Below are positions 14,708-23,772 of a stretch of DNA of 64,000 bases, one piece after another. Position numbers and translations under genes: made by a program. Source of the DNA: Actinocorallia populi (GTDB lineage: Bacteria > Actinomycetota > Actinomycetes > Streptosporangiales > Streptosporangiaceae); assembly GCF_002995495.1 (NCBI RefSeq), contig NZ_PVZV01000005.1:310001-374000 (forward strand). Direction: 5' to 3'. The notes beneath the pieces are model-generated. The model was not told where the DNA came from, did no database searches, and saw only the letters and a list, made by a program, of their open reading frames with translations. Within the stretch, counting starts at the first letter, position 1. Each line of letters begins with the position of its first letter.

Positions 14708-16250
14708 GCTGCCGGGAGACGGCATCGTCCCCCGTCTCGAGCGGATCGCCGACTACCTCACGTACTGGAGCGAGCGGCAGCCGGACGCGCTCTTCGACGA
14801 GTCCGAAGGCCGTCTTCGCACCTACCGGCAGGCCGAGGCGGACGTGGACACCTGCGCCTCCGCCCTGCACGCCGCCGGTGTGACCCGCGGGGACAAGGTC
14901 GCGGTCCTGAGCACGCCGCGGGCGGAGTTCCTCACCCTGTTCCTGGCGCTGTCCCGGATCGGCGCCGCGTACGTCGGCCTCAACCCCGCGCACACCAGGG
15001 ACGAGCTGCTGCACATCGCGTCCGACAGCGGGCCGGTCCTGCTGTTCGGCCAGAAGGAGCACCGGGGCCGCGACTACACCTCGGACCTGGCGGCCCTGCA
15101 CCGGGAGGTACCGAGCATCCGGGAGTCCCACCCGCTTCCGGCCGGTGACTTCCTGACGGGCGCCGGCGGCACCGTCCCGTCCCCGGGAGACCCCCGCGAG
15201 GACGCGCTCGTCGTCTACACGTCCGGCACCACCGGACGCCCCAAGGGCGTGGCCATCAGCCACCGGGCCTTCGCCGAGGGCTGCCGCCTGCAGGCGGCGC
15301 GGCTCTACCACCCCGGCTCGGTCACCCTGGCCAACCTGCCGGTCAGCCACGTCGGCGGCGTCATGGACGTGGTGTCGGTGCCGCTGGCGATGGGCGGCGC
15401 GATCCGCTTCATGGACGACTTCGACCCCGCCGCCATCCCCGGCGTCATCGAGGAATCGAAGATCACGCTGTGGGGCCAGATCCCGCTGATGTTCCAGTAC
15501 GTCCTGATGACGCCGCAGTACGCCGACGCCGACCTGTCGTCGCTGAAGCACATCGGCTGGGGCGGCGCGCCGATGCCGCGCGAGACGCTGTCCGCGCTGC
15601 GCGCCACCGGCGCCCGGCTCACCTCCGTCTACGGGCTCACCGAGAGCTGCGTGGCCGTCGCCTACAACGACGAGACCGCCGACGACGAGAGCCTGACGAC
15701 CACGGTGGGCCGTCCCGACACGAGGCTGGAGCTGCGCCTGGCCGGGGAGGACGGCGAGCCGGTGCCGCCCGGGACCCCCGGCGAGATCCAGGTGCGCAAC
15801 GCCTGCCTGATGACCGGCTACCTCGGCCTGCCGGAGGAGACCGCCGCGGCGTTCACCGAGGACGGCTTCCTGCGCACCGGCGACCTGGCCGTGGCCCGTC
15901 CCGACGGTGCGCTCACCCTCATCGGACGGCTGAAGGAGATGTACAAGTCCGGCGGGTACAACGTCTACCCCCGGGAGATCGAGCTGGTGCTGGAACGGCA
16001 CCCCTCGGTGTCGGCCGCCGCCGTCGTGAGCGTGCCGGACGAGGTCTACACCGAGGTGGGCGTCGCTTTCGTCGTGGGTACGGCCACCGCGGAGGAGCTG
16101 GACGCCCACTGCCGGGAGCACCTGGCGTCCTACAAGGTGCCCAAACGCATCGAGCTCCTGCCGGGCCTGCCGCTCCTGCCCGCCGGGAAGGCGGACAAGG
16201 CGGCGCTACGCGAAGCGGCACTGAAATGCTCCGCAGCGCCCTCTACATAA
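14700..16250 (+). CDS. AMP-forming acyl-CoA synthetase
   Basis: A 516-residue ANL-superfamily ligase. It has the P-loop VVYTSGTTGRPKG, the A5-like motif SVYGLTES, the adenylate-binding DGFLRTGDLA, the hinge GRLKEMYKSGGYNVYPREIE, and the catalytic C-terminal Lys in PAGKADKAALRE. It converts a carboxylic acid, ATP and CoA to acyl-CoA, AMP and PPi; chain length cannot be predicted reliably. GTG 14700 overlaps the MaoC stop. Its 3' end overlaps the next gene by 25 bp. With the MaoC protein it could activate and hydrate an unsaturated acid. Confidence 0.92.
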   Translation: MSELPGDGIVPRLERIADYLTYWSERQPDALFDESEGRLRTYRQAEADVDTCASALHAAGVTRGDKVAVLSTPRAEFLTLFLALSRIGAAYVGLNPAHTRDELLHIASDSGPVLLFGQKEHRGRDYTSDLAALHREVPSIRESHPLPAGDFLTGAGGTVPSPGDPREDALVVYTSGTTGRPKGVAISHRAFAEGCRLQAARLYHPGSVTLANLPVSHVGGVMDVVSVPLAMGGAIRFMDDFDPAAIPGVIEESKITLWGQIPLMFQYVLMTPQYADADLSSLKHIGWGGAPMPRETLSALRATGARLTSVYGLTESCVAVAYNDETADDESLTTTVGRPDTRLELRLAGEDGEPVPPGTPGEIQVRNACLMTGYLGLPEETAAAFTEDGFLRTGDLAVARPDGALTLIGRLKEMYKSGGYNVYPREIELVLERHPSVSAAAVVSVPDEVYTEVGVAFVVGTATAEELDAHCREHLASYKVPKRIELLPGLPLLPAGKADKAALREAALKCSAAPST

Positions 16251-17422
16251 CCTGCGCCGTCGCGATGACGGCCTGGTTCCTCTACAAGCTCCGGTACCTG
16301 CGCACCCGCTGGGAGAGCCCTCGGTTGTGGGCGCTGTGCGCGGCGATCCTCTCCACCGCGGTCACGCTGTGGCTGGCGGCGCCCTCGAACGTGTTGTGGG
16401 TCGACCGCAGCACGGGCATCCCCAACCTGGCCACCTTGCTGGTCGCCGCCTGCCAGACGGTGTCGGGCGGGGTCTACCTGACCCTGGCCCTGCTGTGGCG
16501 CCACCCGTTCCGGGAGGCGTGGTCGCTGGTGCGATGGATCGTCCTGGCCTGCCCGCTGTGCGTCCTGGCGCTCTCGGCATTGTTCTTCGCCTCGTCCACC
16601 CCGGTGGAGCGCACCGAGGACTTCAACACCTACTACGCCGGCCAGCCGACGGTGGCGGTGTTCTCCCTGCTGTGGTTGTCGTGGGTGCTGACGGGCCACG
16701 CAGTGCTGGCCTACTGGTGCTTCCGCTGGACCCGGGAGCCGGACTACGCGGCCTTCCCGTGGTTGCGGCGCGGCCTGTGGGTGTACGGCGCGTACGGGGT
16801 GGACGTCGCGCTGTTCCCGCTGGTCGGCATCCTCGCGATCCTCGCGCGCCGCACGGGCCTCGCCGACCTGGACGCCCTCTACAAGGCCACCGGCCCGGTG
16901 GCCGCGCTGGGCGGCGTGCTGCTGCTGACAGCGGCGCTGACCCTGCCGACCTTCGGCCCGAAGCTGGAGCCCGCCGCGGCCTGGGTCGCCCGGTGGCGGC
17001 TGTACCGGCGGCTGCGGCCGCTGCACCGGGAACTGGCGAAGGTCGCGCCGGAACTCGTCTACACCTCCCCGGGACGGAGGTTCGACCCCTACCACCGGAC
17101 CCGGCGCATGGTGCTGGAGCTGAGCGACTGGCGCTGGAGCCTGGCGCCGCTGTTCGACCCGGAGGTGGCGCGGCTGGCCGAGCGGCGCGGGCGCGGGGCG
17201 GGCTACGCGGGGGAGAGGCTGGCGGCGGTGGTCGAGGCGGCGCAGCTGAGGAACGCGCTGGAGACGTGGTCGCGCGGGGAGCGCGGCGTCGCGGCGGACC
17301 GGTCGGGGGAGGAGGTGCGGGACGGCGCGCTGGGCACCGAGCTCGCCTGGTGGGTCCGGGTCGCCGAGGCGTTCTCCCGGTGCCCGGTGGTGGCGGCCGT
17401 GGTCGTCACGGTCCGCGCCTAA
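16226..17422 (+). CDS. MAB_1171c-type multi-pass membrane protein
   Basis: A 398-residue protein with seven or so N-terminal membrane helices (YITCAVAMTAWFLYKLRYLR, WVDRSTGIPNLATLLVAAC, VYLTLALLWRHPF, and so on) followed by a cytoplasmic C-terminal half (from about 245: WRLYRRLRPLHRELAKVAPELVY, DPYHRTRRMVLELSDW). This is the MAB_1171c family, annotated as a putative transporter though unproven. Such genes commonly sit next to XRE and ImmA/IrrE genes, as found here at 21.8-23 kb once the two insertion elements are removed. The start overlaps the ligase gene; TAA at 17420-17422 abuts the inverted repeat of the first element, so the coding sequence is intact. Confidence 0.82.
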   Translation: MLRSALYITCAVAMTAWFLYKLRYLRTRWESPRLWALCAAILSTAVTLWLAAPSNVLWVDRSTGIPNLATLLVAACQTVSGGVYLTLALLWRHPFREAWSLVRWIVLACPLCVLALSALFFASSTPVERTEDFNTYYAGQPTVAVFSLLWLSWVLTGHAVLAYWCFRWTREPDYAAFPWLRRGLWVYGAYGVDVALFPLVGILAILARRTGLADLDALYKATGPVAALGGVLLLTAALTLPTFGPKLEPAAAWVARWRLYRRLRPLHRELAKVAPELVYTSPGRRFDPYHRTRRMVLELSDWRWSLAPLFDPEVARLAERRGRGAGYAGERLAAVVEAAQLRNALETWSRGERGVAADRSGEEVRDGALGTELAWWVRVAEAFSRCPVVAAVVVTVRA

Positions 17423-19477
17423 GGCCTGTTTCAAAGGAGGAGAAACAGTCCGGTGCCCGGTGGTGTCTGTCCGGTGTGGTCCTTTTCGGGTCCCGGTCCG
17501 GGGTCGGCTCCGCTGGCGTTCCGGATGCGGCCGGGCAGAGGCCCCACCTTTGCGGGCGCGGCTGCCGTCCAGCACCTCGCCCCGCTGGGCGGGGTGGGGG
17601 CGGGTGACGGTTGACCCGGTCAGGGCTCCTTGCAGCCCTGACCCGAACACGCCCAACGCGTGCCGGGAAGTCACATAGTCGACCGACGCCGTAAGCGCAT
17701 CGGCCGGATCGGTCCAGATGACGAACGCGCCCAGCGCTGCCGAGACCAGGTCCCGATCGGCTTCCAGTCCGCAGGCGGGGCAGTCGTGGACGCGCTGGGC
17801 GAGGGTCTTGGACACGCGTTGTCCGCACAGGCAGTGCTGGGACAGCGCCGTGGTGAACGTCGACGCCCGCCCCAACCCCCCACCCACGGCTGCACATTCG
17901 GCAGCCAACGCGGCGGTGAGCATGCCGGACGCGAAGGCCGCGCATGCCCGCCCCCATCGCCGGAACCAGGCGGGCAGGTGACAGGCCTCCACCGTCAGAC
18001 GCGCACCGTGGACCTCGACGAGCCGGGCCGCCACCACCCGAGCGCGTGCCCGTTTGGCTTCGATACGCCCGGCCTGCTCTGCCCGAATGCGGGTGCGCAG
18101 GGCACGGTAGCCGCCGGTCAGCCGGTCTGTGCGGTGGGAGCTGAGGGGACGGCCCGCGGCGTCGGCCTGGCGCGGGCCTTTGGGCAGGTCGACGTGCCGG
18201 TCTGGCAGCCCGGTGGCCTGTCTGCGCCGCTGGCGTTCGAGCTGGCGGCGTGACAGTTCGTAGCGGGCTTTGTTGGCGGCGCGGCGGGAGCGCTCCAGGG
18301 CGCTTTTGCGTCGGCGGTCGGTGCGCCGCTCCCGCTCCACGGCGGCCTGCTCGACCTCGGTGAGGCGGATCTGGTCGGCCAGCACCGGCCCGTCGGCCGG
18401 GTCCAGGGTGGCGGGCAGGGAGAGGATCGACAGGTTGGAGACGTTCACGTCCACCCCGCCGACCCGCTCCAGAGCGGCGGCGCGTCGTCTGCGCTCTGCG
18501 GTGGCCGGGGAGGTGTAGTCGCCGTCCAGGACCATCAGATGCGCCTCATAGACCCACCCACCGGGAGCCGAAGGGTGAGGCCGCCGCACCAGGTCGATCT
18601 TGTGCCACAGCTCGGGTCGATCCAGGAAGTGGCGCAGCCACCGCCATCGGCCCGCGCCCGCAGGCAGGCGCACCGGCAGTACCAGTTCGCCGCGTCTGCT
18701 GTCGGGGCCGCCGTTGAACACCACCGTCAGGGGGCCGTCGTGGTCCCACCATGCTCCGCGCCTCGCCCCATCCGCACCGGCGGGATCAGGGAGCGGCAGG
18801 CGGCGGGGCTGGGCGAGTACCGGCGTTCCCGGCTCCAGGGCTGCGGCTTGCGCCGGGCTGGTCACGTGAGCGGGTAGGGCCGGGTGGCGGTAAGTGTTCA
18901 GATGGCCCTGCAGGCTGCCGTGCAGCCGGAACGTCTCCCACTTGCGCGGCGCGGTGTGGGATCGCGCCCGCCCAGGAATCCGCGTGTACTCCCACCACGA
19001 ACCCGGCCGGGGACGGCACGCCCTGCGTCCCGAGGCATCGGGGAGCAGGTGGCGCTCCACCCCCGTCCACACCTCGTCGGCCTGATGCATCACCAGCGCC
19101 TTCGAGACGTGGTGCCGCAACCAGCCCGAAGCGTCCAGATGCGCATAAGCGGCCCGCTCCAGCCCCGGACGCGACAGGCCCAGCTGCTTGCGCCACTCCA
19201 CCGGATCCCGCTCGCGCCGGTGCACGCCCCTCCAGAACGCCGCCACCCGCGCCCGCGCGTCCCGCTGCAACGCCCGCTTGATGCAGAACATCGCCCCGAA
19301 CAACGACTCCAGCCGGGCCGCAGCCTGCTCATCGACCACCAGCGGCAGGCAGATCACCACCACCGGACCGTCATACCGCCACGCCGCCGCCTTGTTCGCC
19401 CCACGTGTCCGGCGCACACCACCACGACCGGCGGACGCACCCGAGGGGGCCGCGTCCGGGGTGGTGGTCGTCTTCAT
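17423..19477 (-). CDS. TnpB-related RuvC/zinc-ribbon protein (C-terminus uncertain)
   Basis: A TnpB-related transposon protein. From ATG 19477, RuvC-I Asp is in GGVDVNVSNLSIL (about 343), RuvC-II Glu in LTVEACHLPAWFRRW (about 497), and the zinc ribbon HCLCGQ...CPACG precedes the RuvC-III Asp in EADRDLVSAAL (about 576), so catalytic residues appear present. TnpB proteins are RNA-guided nucleases whose guide comes from the element's end next to the gene's 3' end. Oddity: after about residue 620 the frame has no stop inside the element and runs out through the inverted repeat; another frame near 17.6 kb reads VNRHPPPP, the tail I recall from relatives, so a C-terminal frameshift is likely. It may be a decaying copy. 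Confidence 0.7.
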
Positions 19478-19612
19478 GACCCCGCATCCTGCCATGTGCA
19501 ACCGACAGAACGCAGAGAGTCACCAAAGCTTTCTCCGCCACCCGGCAAAGCCACAACGGAACCCGGTTGGGCGAAAACCGCATCCGCCCCACACCAGACT
19601 TTGAGACAGGCC
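17423..19612 (-). mobile_element. Insertion element with a TnpB-related gene and 14-bp inverted repeats
   Basis: A 2190-bp element bounded by GGCCTGTTTCAAAG (17423-17436) and its complement CTTTGAGACAGGCC (19599-19612), 13 of 14 matching. It carries one leftward TnpB-related gene. Flanks are CTAA on the left and CTAG on the right, both fitting a YTAR target, so a 4-bp duplication with one change is possible. Classical IS605/IS607 elements lack terminal inverted repeats, so the ends may come from a different transposon type carrying TnpB as a passenger. It sits exactly after the MAB_1171c stop codon. Confidence 0.75.
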
Positions 19613-19616
19613 CTAG

Positions 19617-20869
19617 TAGTGCTTTGTTAGGTCTAGGGCGGTCTTCGGTGGCAGGTCGGGCAGCAGCCGGTCCAGGAACGGCCCTCGAAATGGTCCAGTC
19701 CCAGGGCGGTCTTCAACTCGCGGTAGTCGTGTTCGATCCGCCACCGGATCTTGGCCAGGCGGACCAGGTTGGCCGGTGGGGTGTCGGCGGGCAGGTTGGC
19801 CAGCCAGTACTTGACCGGTTCCGGCTCGTCGTGGGGCCATTGGGCGATCAGGTGGGCGAGTGGCAGGGTCCGGTCTGCGCCCAGGCGGGGTCGCCGTCCG
19901 GCGATGCGGACCGCCATGATGACGAACTGGGGGGGTCAGGATGCCTTTGGAGCCGTGCCGCCAGGCCAGGGTCGCCGCGGTGGTGCGGCCTGCGGTCAGG
20001 ACGTGTTCGCGCAGGCTGACCGGTTTGGTGCGGTAGCGGGGCAGGGACCACCGGCCCGGTCCGCTGCGTTCATGAGCGATCAGCTGCGGGCGTGCGTCGG
20101 CGGGATGGGCGGTGACCTGGCCTTTGACCTGCACCACATAGCCCAGGCCGCGTTCTGCCAAAGCGGCCCGCAGGTGCGCGTTGTCGCCGTAGCCGGCATC
20201 GGCGACGACCACCGGGGGCGCAGTCCCCAGCCGGTGAGCTCGTCGAGCATCTCGACGGCCATCCGCCACTTGGGCCGATACCGCTCGGTTTCGGGGATGC
20301 CGCAGCGCCGCCGCTTGAGAGCGATCTGCTCGTCGTCTTCAGCGTGGTCCCAGGCGGGCGGGAGGAACAACCGCCAGTTCAGCGGGCAGGAGGAGGTGTC
20401 GGGAGGGCGTGCACGCTGACGCCGATCTGGCAGTTGCCGACCTTGCCCAGCGTCCCGGAGTACTGGCGGGCCACCCCCGGCGAGAAGTGGCCGTCCTTGA
20501 CGAACCGGGTGTCATCGATCGCCCACGCCACCGGGTCCACCACCTCCACCGCGCGCACCGCCAAGCGTTGCCGGACCGCGGAGAAGTCCCAGGTCGAGGA
20601 GGTCACGAACTGCTGCAGCCCCTGGTGGTCCACCCCCAGCCGCCCGGCCATCGGCTGCATCGACTTGCGGCGCCCGTCCAGCAGCAGGCCCCGCAGATAC
20701 GTCATGCCCTTGGCCCGCTGATCACGACGTGCCAACGGCGCGAACACCTCCGCCGCGAACGCCTCCAACCGTCGGCGCACATGAGCGAGTTCCTCGGGAA
20801 TCATGCCTACACCCGAACACGCCAAAGCAGTCCAGACCAGGCACAACAGGCCGACCTAACAAAGCACTA
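19617..20869 (-). mobile_element. IS701-like insertion sequence with CTAG target duplication
   Basis: A 1253-bp element with perfect 17-bp inverted repeats (TAGTGCTTTGTTAGGTC at 19617-19633 and its complement at 20853-20869), flanked on both sides by CTAG (19613-19616 and 20870-20873). A 4-bp YTAR duplication and a DDE transposase are typical of the IS701 family. The perfect ends suggest a fairly recent insertion, although the transposase is broken. The left target copy directly touches the end of the neighbouring TnpB-type element. Confidence 0.88.
19633..20804 (-). pseudogene. IS701-family DDE transposase, several frameshifts
   Basis: The transposase is readable only by switching frames. 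From ATG 20804 the first part carries the first catalytic Asp (WAIDDTRFVKDGHFSPG). A shift near 20.39 kb moves into a frame with LKRRRCGIPETERYRPKWR. A further shift near 20.2 kb leads to VVVADAGYGDN (second Asp) and WSLPRYRTKPVSLREHV, and another near 19.93 kb leads to IRWRIEHDYRELKTALGLDHFEGRS (catalytic Glu), ending at TAG 19633-19635. At least three indels are needed, so the protein cannot be made in one piece unless some are sequencing errors in GC-rich runs. Confidence 0.82.
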
Positions 20870-21673
20870 CTAGTCTCCGCGCACCCGCCAGCCGACGCCG
20901 GCGTAGCAGGTCAGTCCGGGCACGGTCGGGTCCGGGCGCGTGTCCAGCGTCTCGGGCGCGTGGGCGAGGCCGTCGAACAGCTCGGCGATCTGGGCGTCGG
21001 TGCGGATGGCGATCCCGGTGCCGGTGCGGGCGTAGATCTTCTCGACCGCGGCGACCATGCCCTGGTCGGCGCGGTCGCGGGACAGGTGGCTCAGCACCAC
21101 CGCGCCGCCCGCCGCCATGACGTTGCGGAACGCGCGCACCGTCTGGGCGGGGTCGGGCAGGTAGGGGAGCACGTCGCCGAGCAGGACCCCCACGGGGCGG
21201 GCGAAGTCGACGGCCTCCATCGAGCTCAGCCGGGCGACGAGGACCTCGGGGGAGCGCAGGTCGCCCTGCACGGCCCACACCCCGGGACGGCCGGAGAGCA
21301 GCGCCCGGTTGTGCACGGTGACGACCGGGTCGTCGTCGACGTAGACGACCCGGCACGGGCCCGCGGCGTGCCCGGCCGCCACCTCGTGGGTGCAGGGCGA
21401 GGCGGGGAGCCCGGCGCCGAGGTCCAGGAACTGGTCGATGCCGTGCTCGGCGGCGAGCGACGCCACCGCGCGCATGAGGAAGCCGCGTCCGGATGCGGCC
21501 AGCGCCCGCAGTTCGGGGGCGGCGCGCAGCAGTTCGGTGACCGCCAGGCGGTCGCACGCGAAGTTGTCCTTGCCGTCCAGCAGGTGGTCGCTCATGCGCG
21601 CGACGTTGGGGACGCTGAGGTCGAGCGTCGCGGGGGCGCCGAAGGAATGGCTGGCCAGAGCGCTCCCCGTCAT
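20870..21673 (-). CDS. SAM-dependent methyltransferase, PF04672 (DUF574) family
   Basis: A 267-residue class I methyltransferase of the actinomycete-specific PF04672 family. The family opening (VPNVARMSDHLLDGKDNFACDR) is followed by motif I (IDQFLDLGAGLPASP), motif II (RVVYVDDDPVV) and VGVLLGDVLPYL. It is expected to transfer a methyl group from SAM, but no substrate is known for most members; they are often linked to XRE or DUF397 regulators. ATG 21673 has GGGGAGG 8 nt upstream. Its TAG stop uses the CTAG target copy of the IS701-like element. Before the insertions it would have converged on the MAB_1171c gene with overlapping stop codons. Confidence 0.9.
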   Translation of the reverse strand: MTGSALASHSFGAPATLDLSVPNVARMSDHLLDGKDNFACDRLAVTELLRAAPELRALAASGRGFLMRAVASLAAEHGIDQFLDLGAGLPASPCTHEVAAGHAAGPCRVVYVDDDPVVTVHNRALLSGRPGVWAVQGDLRSPEVLVARLSSMEAVDFARPVGVLLGDVLPYLPDPAQTVRAFRNVMAAGGAVVLSHLSRDRADQGMVAAVEKIYARTGTGIAIRTDAQIAELFDGLAHAPETLDTRPDPTVPGLTCYAGVGWRVRGD

Positions 21674-21798
21674 GGGCGCACCTCCCCGTTCTCATACTGG
21701 AGAAGGGCCATCATGAACCTCCCTGGACGGCAGTAGAACTGCAGCCTAATCTTCGGTGACCTTGGTCGGCAAGGACCCGTCCGGCGCCCCGGGCGGGC

Positions 21799-22311
21799 TC
21801 AGTGCAGGTGCGCCAGTTCCTCCGCGATGCGCCGCAGCCGGGGGGAGGCATGCGGGAGCACGCCGGGGAGCGGTTCGCGGTGCTCGGTCAGCCGGGCCAG
21901 CAGAAGGTCGGCGAGCTCCTCGGCCTCCTGCTCCTGCACCCCCGTGTGGTTGCTGCGGGCCGCGACGATGCGCGCCATCCGGCCCGGCAGGTGGGGCAGG
22001 AACTGCCGCCGCACGCCCTCCAGGGAGGCGGGCTCGTGGCCGAGCAGGACGTGCGAGAGCTCGTGCAGCAGGATGCCCATGCGGTGGTACCAGGACCGCG
22101 AGCTGGCGCAGTAGACGACGTAGGAGCCGTCGGCCAGCCGCACGGTCGCGCCGCTGAAGGGCGCGCCGCCCAGCGAGGCGAACTTCACCGACACCTGCGC
22201 CTGCACCAGCTCGCCGAGCAGCGCTCCGATGCGGCGGCACGTGTCCTGGTAGGTGGCCGAGGGCGTGAGCCGTTCGGCGGCCCACGCGCACAGCGCCTTC
22301 TGGTCGGTCAT
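21799..22311 (-). CDS. ImmA/IrrE-type metallopeptidase
   Basis: A 170-residue protein with the zinc-peptidase motif HELSHVLLGH (HExxH) near residue 92 and a downstream acidic helix QEQEAEELADLLLARL supplying the third ligand region. ImmA/IrrE proteins cleave or trigger cleavage of a partner XRE repressor in response to stress or phage/ICE induction. The start ATG 22311 overlaps the stop of the upstream XRE gene by 4 bp (ATGA), so the two are translationally coupled. The obvious candidate substrate is that XRE protein. Confidence 0.85.
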   Translation of the reverse strand: MTDQKALCAWAAERLTPSATYQDTCRRIGALLGELVQAQVSVKFASLGGAPFSGATVRLADGSYVVYCASSRSWYHRMGILLHELSHVLLGHEPASLEGVRRQFLPHLPGRMARIVAARSNHTGVQEQEAEELADLLLARLTEHREPLPGVLPHASPRLRRIAEELAHLH

Positions 22312-23033
22312 CGGCTCATGCCTCCGTTCCCGAACACCCATGTGGCCTCACCCGTCTCCACCGCCTCGGTGATCGCGTGCACGGCCCGCCTGCGCAGCTC
22401 CGGCGTCCAGTCCGGGGCCTGCCGCGCCATCCGGGCGGCGAACTCCACCACCCCGGCGTCGCGGAGCTCGATGAACCGGGCGAGCTCGGCGTCGACCGTC
22501 TCGGCCAGCCGGTCGTCGAGGAAGTAGGCGGCCTGCGGCCCGTGCTCGTCGCCGAGGCCGAAGAAGCCGGCCAGCGCCAGGATGTGCCGCAGCCGCGGGT
22601 TGGGCAGCGTGCCGGGGTCCGGGTTGAGCAGCTCCCGGATGTAGCTGGAGGAGATCGACCCGTGCCGGCCCCCGGAGGTGATGGCGGCGGCGGCCTCCTC
22701 CGGGGTGTAGGGGCCGCGGTGCGGCGGGTGGATCGCGGCGAACAGGTGGCGCAGCTTGCGGCTGAAGGAGCGGCGGGGGAGCTCGGGCCCGAGGCGCTCG
22801 CGCCTGCCGCCGACGAACACCGCGGGGCAGACGCCCAGGGCCGCCGCCAGGTCCTCGACCGTCTGGAGGGTGGGGTTGTCGCGGTGCCCCTTGCGCAGGT
22901 GGGAGATGTACCCGTCGGTGATCTCGCCCCCGCTCCCGGCGACGAGCCGGGTCAGCTCGGTGTTGGTGAACGGCTCGCGTCCGTCGGGCCGCGCGCACAG
23001 GCGGTCGAGGATCGTCGCGAAATTCTCAGTCAT
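22308..23033 (-). CDS. XRE-family regulator with two helix-turn-helix segments
   Basis: A 241-residue DNA-binding protein. The N-terminal HTH (FTNTELTRLVAGSGGEITDGYISHLRKGHRDNPTLQTVEDLAAAL) is canonical for XRE proteins. A second HTH-like repeat follows at about 112-155 (YTPEEAAAAIT..GSISSSYIRELLNPDPGTLPNPRLRHILAL), making a tandem-HTH architecture seen in actinomycete regulators paired with ImmA. ATG 23033 has GGAGGG 6 nt upstream and TACAGT (minus strand 23055-23060) as a possible -10. Likely represses its own operon and perhaps the methyltransferase and MAB_1171c genes; relief by the ImmA-like peptidase is inferred. Confidence 0.85.
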   Translation of the reverse strand: MTENFATILDRLCARPDGREPFTNTELTRLVAGSGGEITDGYISHLRKGHRDNPTLQTVEDLAAALGVCPAVFVGGRRERLGPELPRRSFSRKLRHLFAAIHPPHRGPYTPEEAAAAITSGGRHGSISSSYIRELLNPDPGTLPNPRLRHILALAGFFGLGDEHGPQAAYFLDDRLAETVDAELARFIELRDAGVVEFAARMARQAPDWTPELRRRAVHAITEAVETGEATWVFGNGGMSR

Positions 23034-23139
23034 GCCCTGCCCTCCAGGGGCCTCACTGTAGTGGAGAGGCCGGACCGGCGATCACCGAACGGGGCGGGCG
23101 GCAGGTTCCGGACATATGACTCCTCTCTCCATCAAGCGA

Positions 23140-23169
23140 TTGACCAAATACAGGTATTTGTCCTACTTT
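23140..23169 (+). promoter_or_regulatory. Promoter with embedded TetR operator
   Basis: TTGACC (23140-23145) and TACTTT (23164-23169) are separated by 18 bp and form a good sigma-70-type promoter. The spacer is filled by the perfect palindrome CAAATACAGGTATTTG (23145-23160). TACTTT ends 6 nt before GTG 23176, so the transcript is probably leaderless. The encoded TetR is the likely binder, giving autorepression of the three-gene operon. Confidence 0.75.
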
Positions 23170-23175
23170 CCAGGG

Positions 23176-23772
23176 GTGACCAGTGCGAGCGCGGAATCCC
23201 CGGTGGAACGGATCCTGGACGCGGCGACCCTGCTCTTCGCCGAACAGGGCTTCGCCGGAACCCCGACCCGGCTCATCGCCGAGGCCGCGGGGCTCAACAT
23301 CGCCACCGTCAACTACCACGTGGGCGGCAAGCGCGACCTGTACCTGGCGGTCATGGAGCGCGCCGCCGAACGCGAGCGCCTGGCGCTGGGCGAGGCCATG
23401 GAGGCCTTCACCGCCGACGCCGAGGGCGTGCACCGGCTGGCCGACCGCTACCTCGACTTCTGCGTGGCCCACCCGGAGATCGCCGCTCTGTGGCTGCGGC
23501 GCTGGTTGTCGGAGGCGGAGGACATCGCCTCCCTGGAGGCCGAACGGGTGCGCCCGCTGATCGGCCGGATCGTGGAGCTGGCCGGACAGGTCGCGGGACC
23601 CGAGGTGGACGCCGAGTACGCGGTCTGGTCGGTGGTCTGGTGCGTGCACGGCTTCATCCGCGGCGGCGTCCTGGACGAGCGGGGCCGGCGCCGGCGCGGC
23701 GGCGACGGGGCGGCGCTCCGGCGGTTCCGCCTCACCCTGCACCGCCTCGTGGACGGGCTGCTGGAGTTGTGA
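23176..23772 (+). CDS. TetR/AcrR family regulator
   Basis: A 198-residue TetR protein: HTH FAGTPTRLIAEAAGLNIATVNYHVGGKRDLYLAV, followed by a CerR/DUF1956-like C-terminal domain (DRYLDFCVAHPEIAALWLRRWL). GTG 23176 is preferred over ATG 23116 because the promoter and palindrome lie between them. The stop overlaps the transporter start (GTGA), so it is the first gene of a regulator-transporter-lyase operon and probably senses that pathway's substrate. Confidence 0.92.
   Translation: MTSASAESPVERILDAATLLFAEQGFAGTPTRLIAEAAGLNIATVNYHVGGKRDLYLAVMERAAERERLALGEAMEAFTADAEGVHRLADRYLDFCVAHPEIAALWLRRWLSEAEDIASLEAERVRPLIGRIVELAGQVAGPEVDAEYAVWSVVWCVHGFIRGGVLDERGRRRRGGDGAALRRFRLTLHRLVDGLLEL

Noticed and set aside
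16130-19501. A single 1123-codon reverse-strand frame
   Set aside because: Only the part inside the insertion element is protein-like; left of 17423 the frame is the antisense of the MAB_1171c gene, so the length is a GC-rich artefact.
17423-20869. Disruption of a gene by the two insertion elements
   Set aside because: Both flanking genes keep their full length and stop codons at the element borders.
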